This document shows, piece by piece, positions 1 to 5,439 of a DNA stretch of 5,862 bases; the stretch's first letter is position 1, and the number at the start of each line of letters is the position of its first letter. The translations under genes were made by a program, and so were the position numbers. Source of the DNA: Thermoplasmata archaeon. GTDB lineage: Archaea; Thermoplasmatota; E2; UBA202; JdFR-43. The stretch covers positions 1-5,862 of the forward strand of contig JAGGSX010000037.1 of NCBI GenBank assembly GCA_021158865.1. Reading direction: 5' to 3'. Under the pieces are notes generated by a model. The model was not told the origin of the DNA and did not search any database. It was given only the letters and a program-made list of their open reading frames with translations.

Positions 1-1
1 T

Positions 2-1198
2 GGTTCGCCAGTGCTGCGTGTTGGAGAAATGGGGAAAGCATATCACTGGGCTGATGCAATAGCAACACATGATGAATATAAAGGAGATTATTACCATGGA
101 TGCCTCTCAACAGGGCATTTATCGAGAGCAAGTAAACCAATAATGGACTATATAAAGAATGGAGAAATCCCGCCGATTGGATGGGATGAGCATTTAAGAT
201 GGTTTAGCAATGTTGTTAAACCCGTGCAGAGCTATATAGATAATCTTGGCTTGGATGAAAATGGGAGAGAGCATATTGGCGTGGTTGCTCCCCGACATGA
301 CATAAGAATACCATTCATAAAAGCATTGACTGGGAATGAATCTGCAGCCGGGCAACTTATTGGTATAACTCCTGCTGAGATGGCATCATATATTGAAAGA
401 AGTGTATTGTATCCAGCAATAATATTTGGGAATCCATACAGGAATTATACTACTTCAAGCTTGATGAACTTTGCAGATGGTGGAAGTGTGGGATTGAATA
501 ACGGAGAAAGAATGGATGCATATAATGGAAGGGTTGTAAAAGATGTGTTTTCATTATATGGAAGGCAATATCGCGGACACTGTATATGGAATAACTTATT
601 ATATGAATTCAATAGAGGAGCATCTGCATATTACTATGTTGGTCATGGAACAGGTGGCTCAGGCGTAGAGGAGCATCCAATATGGGGTGGAATTGGCATG
701 GATGGATGGCATGGATATGAATATTGGACAGGAAAAACCCCAAGGACGCCGGGAGGAGCATGGTATGACCCAGAGCCGCCCCGCCAGTATGATATAGTGC
801 ATTTCAAGTGGTGCGACCAGTTATGGCAAAACTTGCATAGTATGTGGGTGCATTTCAGTTCCTGCACAACAGCATGGCATTTTGCTCCAGATGTTTATCT
901 CAGCCATGGAGCAATAGCATACTATGGAAATTGTGGAACTGGAATACTTGGCTACAATGATTTGTGGGACCAAATAGAGGAACAGGATATAATGAAATAT
1001 GGCTATTCGATTGGAGATACTGCAGCAAAGGAAAAGTGGAAGTTTGAAAGAGACTTTACAACAATGGACCCAACGAGCATATATGGAAGTTGCTCAATGA
1101 CAATGGAATCATTGCTAACATTATATGGAGACCCATCTTTAACGATATATAGCCCTGCTCATTGGAGTATGCCCATAGCTATAAACTCACAACTATAA
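2..1198 (+). CDS. C25 (gingipain-like) cysteine peptidase, C-terminal part, 5' end outside window
   Basis: This is a caspase-fold (clan CD) cysteine peptidase, probably exported and used to degrade extracellular protein. The frame is already open at base 2 (codons GSP before a GTG at 11), so the true start and any signal peptide lie upstream; numbering here counts the GTG as residue 1. A hydrophobic strand ends in YYYVGHGTGG, giving the catalytic His212. A second strand ends in VHFSSCTTAW, giving the catalytic Cys285. The following GAIAYYGNCGTG and the late LYGDPSLTIY (residues 371-380) are typical of C25 domains, whose conserved GDP motif lies near the end. The His-Cys spacing of 73 residues is longer than the roughly 33 I recall for gingipain R, because of a Gly/Trp/Tyr/Pro-rich stretch at about 219-262. 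The protein stops 20 residues after GDP, so no C-terminal anchor or sorting domain is visible. Family call is firm; substrate and export are inferred. Confidence 0.85.
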   Translation, partial: GSPVLRVGEMGKAYHWADAIATHDEYKGDYYHGCLSTGHLSRASKPIMDYIKNGEIPPIGWDEHLRWFSNVVKPVQSYIDNLGLDENGREHIGVVAPRHDIRIPFIKALTGNESAAGQLIGITPAEMASYIERSVLYPAIIFGNPYRNYTTSSLMNFADGGSVGLNNGERMDAYNGRVVKDVFSLYGRQYRGHCIWNNLLYEFNRGASAYYYVGHGTGGSGVEEHPIWGGIGMDGWHGYEYWTGKTPRTPGGAWYDPEPPRQYDIVHFKWCDQLWQNLHSMWVHFSSCTTAWHFAPDVYLSHGAIAYYGNCGTGILGYNDLWDQIEEQDIMKYGYSIGDTAAKEKWKFERDFTTMDPTSIYGSCSMTMESLLTLYGDPSLTIYSPAHWSMPIAINSQL

Positions 1199-1217
1199 TC
1201 TTTCCCCTCTCTTTTTA
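1199..1217 (+). terminator. Possible pyrimidine-rich terminator after the peptidase gene
   Basis: Directly after the TAA stop comes a C/T-only stretch ending in five T residues (1199-1216). Archaeal transcription commonly ends at T-rich tracts without a hairpin. It lies in the 56-base gap between two convergent genes, where termination is needed. No stem-loop is seen, and I see no matching T-tract for the opposite gene. Confidence 0.4.
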
Positions 1218-1254
1218 TATAAATAGCAGATAAATTTGTTATTCCTCATCAATT

Positions 1255-1779
1255 CTATGGAGAGACAAATTCATATAACTTTTCTATTTCTGGATTAACT
1301 TTTCCCCATCTTATAGTGGAAAAAATGATATCCACCATTTCTGGCTTTTCCAAAAGATATTCTTCATATTCCTTTCTTATGTTATCATAATATTTTCTTG
1401 CAGTTGCCCAATCTTTCGCAGCAAAAATGATTATCCAGTCATATGTTCCATTTATGTAGTATGCATCAATAAGGCGAACTGCAAGCTTCCCTGGAACATC
1501 TTTTCTATGCCTATTAATTTGCATTTCAACCTGTTCCTTCGTCAATGGTTTCATTTTCATAAGAACTATGAAAAGTTTCCATCCAATTTTTTCTTCATTC
1601 ACAACAGCGGTATAACCCCAAATTGTTCCGTTTTCTTCCATCTTTTTTATTTTCCTCCAAACTTTTTGCCTGTATGTTTTGCATTTTTTGGCTATTTCCC
1701 GTATGCTTTGCCTTGCATTTATGAGCAATTCATCCAGAATCCTATCAATTTTAAACAGAGTAGTGTTACTTTTATACAT
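1255..1779 (-). CDS. Lrp/AsnC-family transcriptional regulator
   Basis: A DNA-binding regulator of 174 residues, close to the usual 150-170 for the family. Residues 8-60 form the winged helix-turn-helix: KIDRILDELLINARQSIREIAKK, then a recognition helix with VWRKIKKMEENG, then the wing GTIWGYTAVV. This matches the Lrp pattern of D-x-I-L-x-x-L-x-x-NAR followed by I-A and a K-M-E-E-x-G-x-I-x-G-Y wing. Residues 67-157 fit the alpha-beta RAM-like effector and oligomerisation domain (IGWKLFIVLMKMK; GTYDWIIIFAAKDW), although the domain is diverged and I cannot name an effector. The ATG follows a weak GTGA-containing stretch. It is divergent from the small ORF and acyl-CoA synthetase gene, sharing a 78-base intergenic region full of inverted repeats, which suggests autoregulation and control of the neighbour. 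Family is well supported; the regulon is inference. Confidence 0.85.
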   Translation of the reverse strand: MYKSNTTLFKIDRILDELLINARQSIREIAKKCKTYRQKVWRKIKKMEENGTIWGYTAVVNEEKIGWKLFIVLMKMKPLTKEQVEMQINRHRKDVPGKLAVRLIDAYYINGTYDWIIIFAAKDWATARKYYDNIRKEYEEYLLEKPEMVDIIFSTIRWGKVNPEIEKLYEFVSP

Positions 1780-1786
1780 TTTCTCA

Positions 1787-1860
1787 CATCAATTTTTACA
1801 TTATGTAACATTAAAATGCAATAAACATATTTATATGTTACTAATATAACCAAATTGATG
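1787..1860. promoter_or_regulatory. Nested inverted-repeat operator in the divergent promoter region
   Basis: Two inverted repeats share nearly the same centre (about 1823). The outer arms are CATCAATTT at 1787-1795 and AAATTGATG at 1852-1860. The inner arms are GTAACAT at 1805-1811 and ATGTTAC at 1835-1841. A third tight palindrome, AACATAT-TT-ATATGTT at 1824-1839, surrounds the TATA box. GTTAC/GTAAC also recurs just outside, at 1765-1769 and 1868-1872, giving four copies spaced 31-40 bases apart. Lrp-family proteins bind as multimers to repeated palindromic sites, so this is a reasonable operator for the adjacent regulator. Binding itself is inferred. Confidence 0.5.
1829..1837 (+). promoter_or_regulatory. 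TATA box for the small ORF and acyl-CoA synthetase gene
   Basis: The sequence ATTTATATG is close to the archaeal box A consensus and follows an A-rich stretch that could serve as the BRE. Its centre is about 25 bases before the ATG at 1858, so transcription would start at or next to that codon and give a leaderless mRNA. The core is nearly palindromic and might also serve the minus-strand regulator, giving it a leader of about 30 bases. Confidence 0.55.
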
Positions 1861-1995
1861 AAAATGTGTAACGAATATGTTGGAGAGTTTGAAAGGATAG
1901 CAATAGACATAGGAAAATATGATAAGGAAAAGCAGAAGAAATTTTACAAACTGCTGAAAGAATTGGGAATAAACTTTTCATATGAATATTACTGA
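1858..1995 (+). CDS. Small hypothetical protein (45 aa) overlapping the acyl-CoA synthetase start
   Basis: I do not recognise this protein. The ORF encodes 45 residues beginning MKMCNEYVGEFERIAIDIGK and ending KELGINFSYEYY, with stop TGA at 1993-1995. It is rich in Lys and Glu, has no membrane segment, and looks like two short amphipathic helices (residues 5-18 and 22-37). Three features suggest it is translated: the ATG lies about 25 bases after a good TATA box, it runs to within 14 bases beyond the synthetase ATG at 1982, and its codons resemble those of its neighbours. The synthetase has no clear ribosome binding site of its own, so translation could be coupled through this overlap. It may be a small protein partner, a regulatory leader ORF, or a chance ORF in a long 5' leader. 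Confidence 0.5.
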   Translation: MKMCNEYVGEFERIAIDIGKYDKEKQKKFYKLLKELGINFSYEYY

Positions 1996-2422
1996 TATTT
2001 TAAATCCAAAAAGTATAGCAATAATTGGGGCATCATCAGAAGGGAATAAGCCAGGAAATATTATACTCAAAAATTTAAGGAATCATTTTAGAGTATATCC
2101 TGTAAATCCGAAAAGGGATGGAATAGAGGGACTAAAATGTTATAAAAATTTATATGAAATCAAAGATGCCATAGATTGGGCTATTATCTCTCTTCCTGCA
2201 GAGAAAAGTGTAAATGCAATCAAAGAATGTGTGGAAAAAGGCATCAAACTTGCAATTATAATTGCAGGTGGATTTGGCGAGGCTGGAAGAAAAGAATTGG
2301 AAAGCAAAATAAAACAATCTGTGAATAACTCCTGCAAAATAATTGGTCCCAACACTCTTGGATTGCTGATGCCTTCGAGCCCATCCAATAATTCGGGTTT
2401 ACGCCCAGATTTTTTGTTTTAA
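1982..2422 (+). CDS. ADP-forming acyl-CoA synthetase, N-terminal CoA-binding domain fragment (gene split by IS)
   Basis: This is the 5' part of a disrupted acetyl/acyl-CoA synthetase (ADP-forming), which makes ATP while converting acyl-CoA to free acid. Residues 1-132 are a complete CoA-binding Rossmann domain: DILNPKSIAIIGAS, the GNKPG loop, VYPVNPK, DWAIISLPAE, AIIIAGGFGEAG and the closing GPNTLGLLMP. These motifs are highly characteristic of domain I of the family. After Ser132 the frame enters the insertion sequence, adds 14 unrelated residues and stops at 2420-2422. Joining 1982-2376 to 3838-5389 restores one 648-residue frame. ATG 1982 is the first in-frame start after an upstream TAA (1970-1972), and its ribosome binding site is not obvious. 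Alone this fragment cannot catalyse the full reaction, because the phosphohistidine and ATP-grasp domains are on the other side of the element. Confidence 0.88.
   Translation: MNITDILNPKSIAIIGASSEGNKPGNIILKNLRNHFRVYPVNPKRDGIEGLKCYKNLYEIKDAIDWAIISLPAEKSVNAIKECVEKGIKLAIIIAGGFGEAGRKELESKIKQSVNNSCKIIGPNTLGLLMPSSPSNNSGLRPDFLF
2368..2376. repeat. Target-site duplication, left copy
   Basis: GATGCCTTC lies immediately before the left end of the element and is repeated exactly at 3829-3837. In the synthetase frame it encodes part of Leu-Met-Pro-Ser. Because TC before the left end and GA after the right end would also extend the terminal repeats, a duplication of 5 or 7 bases with a slightly larger element is formally possible; the restored gene is the same in each case. 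Confidence 0.85.
2377..2395 (+). repeat. Left terminal inverted repeat of the insertion sequence
   Basis: The element starts GAGCCCATCCAATAATTCG. The reverse complement of the right end reads GAACCCATCCAAAAAATCG, so 16 of 19 positions match, with mismatches at 3, 13 and 16. Confidence 0.85.
2410..2420 (+). terminator. T-rich tract just inside the IS left end
   Basis: T6-G-T4 occurs 33 bases after the left IS boundary, and its last T begins the TAA that ends the truncated synthetase fragment. T-rich tracts on the coding strand end archaeal transcripts, so this would tend to stop readthrough from the synthetase promoter into the element. No hairpin precedes it, so function is inferred. Confidence 0.35.
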
Positions 2423-2557
2423 TTCCGTTGAATTTTGCTGAAGAGTTAGCAAAATCTTGTTCAATACAAAATAAAAATGAATGAAAAGATGGGGATTCTT
2501 TAATTTTCCCTATATTCCCAAATAATTGGTTATCTCAGGTTCCAGCAATTTGTATCC

Positions 2558-2577
2558 TCAGCGTAACTTCAGCGTAA
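2558..2577. repeat. Short tandem direct repeat over the transposase stop codon
   Basis: TCAGCGTAA occurs at 2558-2566 and again at 2569-2577, an 11-base period. On the minus strand this reads TTACGCTGA twice, the first copy ending in the transposase TGA stop. It looks like a small duplication at the 3' end of the gene. Confidence 0.5.
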
Positions 2578-3333
2578 ATTTACAAATAAGTTGCACCAAG
2601 CCTTATTTTTGAAATATTGAATAATGTTGTGCTCACAAGCAATCAATATTGCCCCTTTTAATTTACTTTCTCTCTTTTTATAGTAGCATTTAACCCCTCT
2701 TATTTCTATGTTTCCAAAACATCTTTCACCGAGCTTTCTTTTCCTATACTCTTTACCATCAAATGCTTTTCTAAATTCTCTTCTAAATGGTTTTCTGCAT
2801 CTCTTGCTCCTTACCTTCTTCTGTTTTATATGAAGATTTATCCTGTATAAATCTGCCATTCTATAATTTTCTTCAACATCAAATTCAGGATCTGCAAGAA
2901 ATGTTGAATTGGGAGGAATCATAGTAATATAAGGCATGATTTTATTGGTATGCTCTTTTACACATCTTATCGTATTGGTATGGATTCTGACAAGAAAGGT
3001 ATAATCATGCCTTTCTTTAACCAGTCTTTTCTTAAGCTTAATCATCCTTTCCTCTAAATATACGCTACTTATAGCAGTGCCATCTGTTACAAATACATCT
3101 AAATCTTCCCCAAATTTTGAATATAATTTTGCTGATAGTTCATCGAGCATTTTTAATCCTTCTTCAAAACATTCTGTAGGTATTTTCTCAAAAATATAAT
3201 GTAGCTCTGAAGCACATGGAGATTTTCCCATTCCTTTGATAGTTGCATCATATCCTATATTTTTCAGTTGAATAGATAAATCAGTAAAAGAGAGACTTCC
3301 TTTTATCAATAGAGGTGCAAAAATTTTTTTATA
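2569..3333 (-). CDS. IS transposase, C-terminal catalytic part (second frame)
   Basis: This carries the DDE nuclease domain that cuts and joins the IS ends. The frame is open from 3333; the first possible initiator is a TTG at 3309-3307, and numbering here counts it as residue 1 of 246. Asp76 lies in DVFVTDGTA, Asp140 in TFLADPEFD, and Glu195 in EYRKRKLGERCFG. Together with Tyr188 and Arg191, the last gives the Y-x2-R-x3-E signature of IS4/IS5-type transposases; the Lys expected seven residues further is Glu here. The chain continues to a normal-looking end (NIIQYFKNKAW), with stop TGA at 2571-2569. There is no good independent start, and the frame is -1 relative to the upstream part, which it overlaps. 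It is therefore either joined by frameshifting on the A7 run or broken by a one-base loss. Confidence 0.8.
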   Translation of the reverse strand, partial: YKKIFAPLLIKGSLSFTDLSIQLKNIGYDATIKGMGKSPCASELHYIFEKIPTECFEEGLKMLDELSAKLYSKFGEDLDVFVTDGTAISSVYLEERMIKLKKRLVKERHDYTFLVRIHTNTIRCVKEHTNKIMPYITMIPPNSTFLADPEFDVEENYRMADLYRINLHIKQKKVRSKRCRKPFRREFRKAFDGKEYRKRKLGERCFGNIEIRGVKCYYKKRESKLKGAILIACEHNIIQYFKNKAWCNLFVNLR

Positions 3334-3749
3334 TCATAGAGAGGTGGTCTTCCCTTTTTGTTTTCTTCAAGAGACAATTCAATTTTTTCTGCTACTTCTT
3401 CGGCTAACTTCAATTTATCTTCAAAAGTTATTTCTACTTTATCTATACATCCTCTGAAGGGTCTCCTTGTTTTCATTGCCCATGGTCTCCTCTTTTCTCC
3501 TCTTAGCATATATTTCTCTTCCCTAAGTATATTGTTAATAACAAAATTCAACGCTTTTTCCGATGCAATTTTTATAACTTCGTCGAATGTTTTATTTATT
3601 ACAAATATTCCTATGAATTCCTTAGGAATAAGATTGTATGGCAAATTATTGTTCATTAATGCTATTGCTTCTTTCGTATGCAATATTTTATTCAGTCCAA
3701 ATTCGCAAATTCCGATAGAATTATATTCACCTATCCTATTTTTATGCAT
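3306..3749 (-). CDS. IS transposase, N-terminal part (first frame)
   Basis: This is the start of the same transposase, 147 residues ending at TGA 3308-3306. It begins at ATG 3749 behind an excellent ribosome binding site. Residues 1-100 are a region I cannot assign to a known domain. Residues 108-131 form a charged amphipathic helix (ITFEDKLKLAEEVAEKIE), followed by KKGRPPLYDIKKFL, the linker seen at the entry to the catalytic domain in many IS4/IS5 transposases. After KKFLHLY the frame stops, while the homologous continuation (LLIKGSLSFTDLS) is in the -1 frame. As a free product it would lack all catalytic residues, so it could be a DNA-binding partner or inhibitor of transposition, or simply half of a broken gene. 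Confidence 0.75.
   Translation of the reverse strand: MHKNRIGEYNSIGICEFGLNKILHTKEAIALMNNNLPYNLIPKEFIGIFVINKTFDEVIKIASEKALNFVINNILREEKYMLRGEKRRPWAMKTRRPFRGCIDKVEITFEDKLKLAEEVAEKIELSLEENKKGRPPLYDIKKFLHLY
3324..3330 (-). promoter_or_regulatory. A7 slippery run at the transposase frame junction
   Basis: On the coding (minus) strand the first frame reads ATA AAA AAA TTT, so A-AAA-AAA fits the -1 frameshift heptamer used by several IS families. Slippage here gives a 393-residue fusion reading DIKK-IFAPLLIKG. I do not see a clear stimulatory hairpin or an upstream Shine-Dalgarno-like stimulator. The alternative is a one-base deletion near 3310-3314: adding one base would give the smoother KKFLHLLLIKG. 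Confidence 0.4.
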
Positions 3750-3757
3750 CCTGTTCC

Positions 3758-3763
3758 CCTCCT
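3758..3763 (-). promoter_or_regulatory. Strong ribosome binding site of the transposase
   Basis: The minus strand reads AGGAGG followed by eight bases and then the ATG at 3749. This is a near-perfect Shine-Dalgarno sequence and fixes the start. It contrasts with the leaderless-looking host genes nearby. Confidence 0.75.
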
Positions 3764-3809
3764 TTTTATTTTTTCAATTTAATAAAAAGAAAGTAGTTAA
3801 AAAATAAAT

Positions 3810-3828
3810 CGATTTTTTGGATGGGTTC
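3810..3828 (-). repeat. Right terminal inverted repeat of the insertion sequence
   Basis: This pairs with the left end at 16 of 19 positions. Read on the plus strand it contains an ATG at 3821-3823, in frame with the downstream synthetase fragment, so the IS end could supply a new start codon. Confidence 0.85.
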
Positions 3829-5389
3829 GATGCCTTCCAAAAATTTAAATACACTTTTTATTCCCAATGTAAAATACAAAAGAGGAGATATTGCTTTTGT
3901 TGGACAGAGTGGCTCATTAGGGGTTATTTTGATGGAGGAGCTGGCAAAAGAAGGACTGGGCGTATCCTTCTTTCTCGGACTTGGTAACAGACTGGATATG
4001 AATGAAAACGAAACCATAGACTTTTTGGAAAAGGATGAGAATACAAAAATAATAGCATTGTATCTCGAATCATTTTTCAATGCAAGAGAATTTTTTGAGA
4101 AATGCAGAAAAATATCCTCAAAAAAACCAATAATATTGCTGAAGGCTGGTAAAAACCATCATAGCAAAGAAGCTATAAAATCCCATACAGGAAGAATTTC
4201 AAAAATATCCCCGAACTTATTAAGATGCACTATGAAACAGAATGGTGTAATTGAAGCAAGAGATTTGGAAGAAATAATAGATTTTTCTAAGGCTTTGCAC
4301 AAATATAAGAAAAGAGGGGGGAGAATAGCCATTATAACATCAGCGGGCGGAATGGGTGTAATTTCAGCCGATTATATATCAGAGTTTGATGAATTGGAGC
4401 TCGCAAAATTTGATGAAGAAACCATCGAGAAATTGAGCAAACTATTACCTCCATTCGCCTCTTACAAAAATCCTGTTGATTTAACTGCTGATGTTAGCAA
4501 TGAGATGTATGGGAAAGCTCTGGAAATAGTTTCAGAATGCGAAAATGTGGATATGATTCTTTGCCTCCTCCAATTTCATCCACCAAAAATAAATGAAGAG
4601 CTGATTGACATAATGAAAGAGAAAGTAAAGAAGGTGAATAAGCCTGTTTTCTTCTGTATAAGTGGGGTAAGCAACGAGATAATGGAGGAAGCAAAAAAGA
4701 AACTTCTGATTTATCCGAATATAAGGAGGGCAACGAATGCAATGAATTGCCTGGCTTATAGAAAAAAATGGCTTGAAAAAGATGGAAAGGTAAGGATGGA
4801 GAAAATGGATGGTGATATACTCACATTATTGAAAGAGAATGGAATAAAAATTCCGGAGCAATTCATTGTTGAAAATGAAATTGATGGCATTTCTTTGAAT
4901 TACCCTCTTGTCTGCAAAATCTATTCCAATAAAATATATCACAAAACAGACGTGGGAGGAGTTATACTAAATATTAAAAATAGGAGAGAGCTTGAGGAAG
5001 CCATTGAAAAACTCAGGAAAAAATTTAATGAGAAAATAATTGTCCAGGAAATGATAAATGGAGTGGAATTTATTGTTGGCGTTACAGCTCATGAGGAGCT
5101 GGGCAAAATTATTTTATTTGGACTGGGAGGAACAATGGCTGAATTGCATAAAAAACATTCTTTCAGAATGATTCCAATAACCAGAGAAGATGCAGAAGAA
5201 ATGGTAAATGAGTTGGAAATAGATTCTTTGTTCAATGGTTACAGAGGAATAAAGATGGATAAGCAAGAGCTGATAAATGCTATATTTAATATTGCGAAAA
5301 TAAGTTATTGCAAAGATTTAACCTTTGAAATAAATCCTTTAATTGTCAATGATAGAGGTGCATTTGCTGTTGACATAAAGTTTGTTTGA
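3821..5389 (+). CDS. ADP-forming acyl-CoA synthetase, remainder: alpha domains II-III fused to ATP-grasp beta part (gene split by IS)
   Basis: This is the larger piece of the disrupted acyl-CoA synthetase (ADP-forming): acyl-CoA + ADP + phosphate to acid + ATP + CoA, in the cytoplasm. The native sequence resumes at 3838; a start at ATG 3821 (in the IS end) or ATG 3830 (target duplication) would be new. In this ORF's numbering, residues about 10-165 carry GDIAFVGQSGSLG, ALYLES with the conserved Glu83, and KSHTG with His122, which aligns with the phosphorylated alpha His of the family. Residues about 165-315 are the second CoA-ligase-like domain (IAIITSAGGMGV; KNPVDLTADV). Residues about 325-522 are the ATP-grasp beta part, with HKTDVGGV containing the conserved beta His374, VQEMINGVEFIVGV, FGLGGTMAEL and FEINPL. 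After SHTG the usual LAG and acidic residues are replaced. The restored protein is 648 residues, somewhat shorter than the roughly 700 typical of fused forms. Acyl preference is unknown. Confidence 0.9.
   Translation: MGSMPSKNLNTLFIPNVKYKRGDIAFVGQSGSLGVILMEELAKEGLGVSFFLGLGNRLDMNENETIDFLEKDENTKIIALYLESFFNAREFFEKCRKISSKKPIILLKAGKNHHSKEAIKSHTGRISKISPNLLRCTMKQNGVIEARDLEEIIDFSKALHKYKKRGGRIAIITSAGGMGVISADYISEFDELELAKFDEETIEKLSKLLPPFASYKNPVDLTADVSNEMYGKALEIVSECENVDMILCLLQFHPPKINEELIDIMKEKVKKVNKPVFFCISGVSNEIMEEAKKKLLIYPNIRRATNAMNCLAYRKKWLEKDGKVRMEKMDGDILTLLKENGIKIPEQFIVENEIDGISLNYPLVCKIYSNKIYHKTDVGGVILNIKNRRELEEAIEKLRKKFNEKIIVQEMINGVEFIVGVTAHEELGKIILFGLGGTMAELHKKHSFRMIPITREDAEEMVNELEIDSLFNGYRGIKMDKQELINAIFNIAKISYCKDLTFEINPLIVNDRGAFAVDIKFV
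3829..3837. repeat. Target-site duplication, right copy
   Basis: GATGCCTTC directly follows the right end of the element and equals the left copy at 2368-2376. Removing one copy together with the element rebuilds the codons Met-Pro-Ser-Lys of the synthetase. Confidence 0.85.
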
Positions 5390-5404
5390 GTATTGAAAAT
5401 CATA

Positions 5405-5419
5405 AAGTATAAATTTAAA
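5405..5419 (+). promoter_or_regulatory. TATA-like box for the CoA-transferase gene
   Basis: AAGTATAAATTTAAA in the 50-base gap contains a TATA-like core whose centre is about 26 bases before the ATG at 5440, with no ribosome binding site between. This predicts a leaderless transcript separate from the interrupted synthetase, so the insertion need not silence the gene. Confidence 0.45.
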
Positions 5420-5439
5420 AGAGTAATGTGCTTACAATC

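Larger units (their letters stand above)
2377..3828 (-). mobile_element. Insertion sequence (1452 bp) with DDE transposase, inside the acyl-CoA synthetase gene
   Basis: The element is bounded by 19-bp imperfect terminal inverted repeats and by an exact 9-bp duplication GATGCCTTC on both sides. It carries one transposase, read from the minus strand in two overlapping frames (3749 down to 2569). Between the left end and the transposase stop there are about 190 bases (2377-2568) with no gene that I can find. The transposase has IS4/IS5-type DDE motifs, including a Y-x2-R-x3-E signature; I cannot assign a named IS group. Its AT content resembles the host sequence. The insertion direction is opposite to the interrupted gene. 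The identical target duplications point to a fairly recent insertion. Confidence 0.88.

Noticed and set aside
643..867. Minus-strand ORF opposite the peptidase
   Set aside because: It is antisense to the catalytic region of the peptidase and carries no motif of its own.
1507..1824. Plus-strand ORF of 105 codons opposite the Lrp regulator
   Set aside because: It is the complement of a clear Lrp/AsnC coding frame, is Phe-rich with no recognisable domain, and runs into the operator region.
1719..1910. Minus-strand ORF of 63 codons across the divergent promoter
   Set aside because: It covers the regulator start, the operator and the small ORF out of frame, with low-complexity hydrophobic content.
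1780..1995. Toxin-antitoxin pair made of the Lrp-like gene and the 45-residue ORF
   Set aside because: The genes are divergent rather than co-directional, the regulator is a full Lrp-type protein, and the small ORF is linked by overlap to the synthetase instead.
3358..3807. Plus-strand ORF of 149 codons within the element
   Set aside because: It lies antisense to the transposase N-terminal part. Its F/S/I-rich composition is what the complement of a Lys/Glu-rich gene gives, and no family motif is seen.
2377..3828. Intein, intron or programmed in-frame insert in the synthetase, since its length (1452) is a multiple of three
   Set aside because: It has terminal inverted repeats, a target duplication, an opposite-strand DDE transposase, and a stop soon after entry. 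These are marks of a DNA transposon, not of a spliced element.
3766..4080. Minus-strand ORF spanning the right IS boundary
   Set aside because: It crosses the insertion junction opposite the synthetase coding frame, and its Ser/Phe-rich sequence is a shadow.
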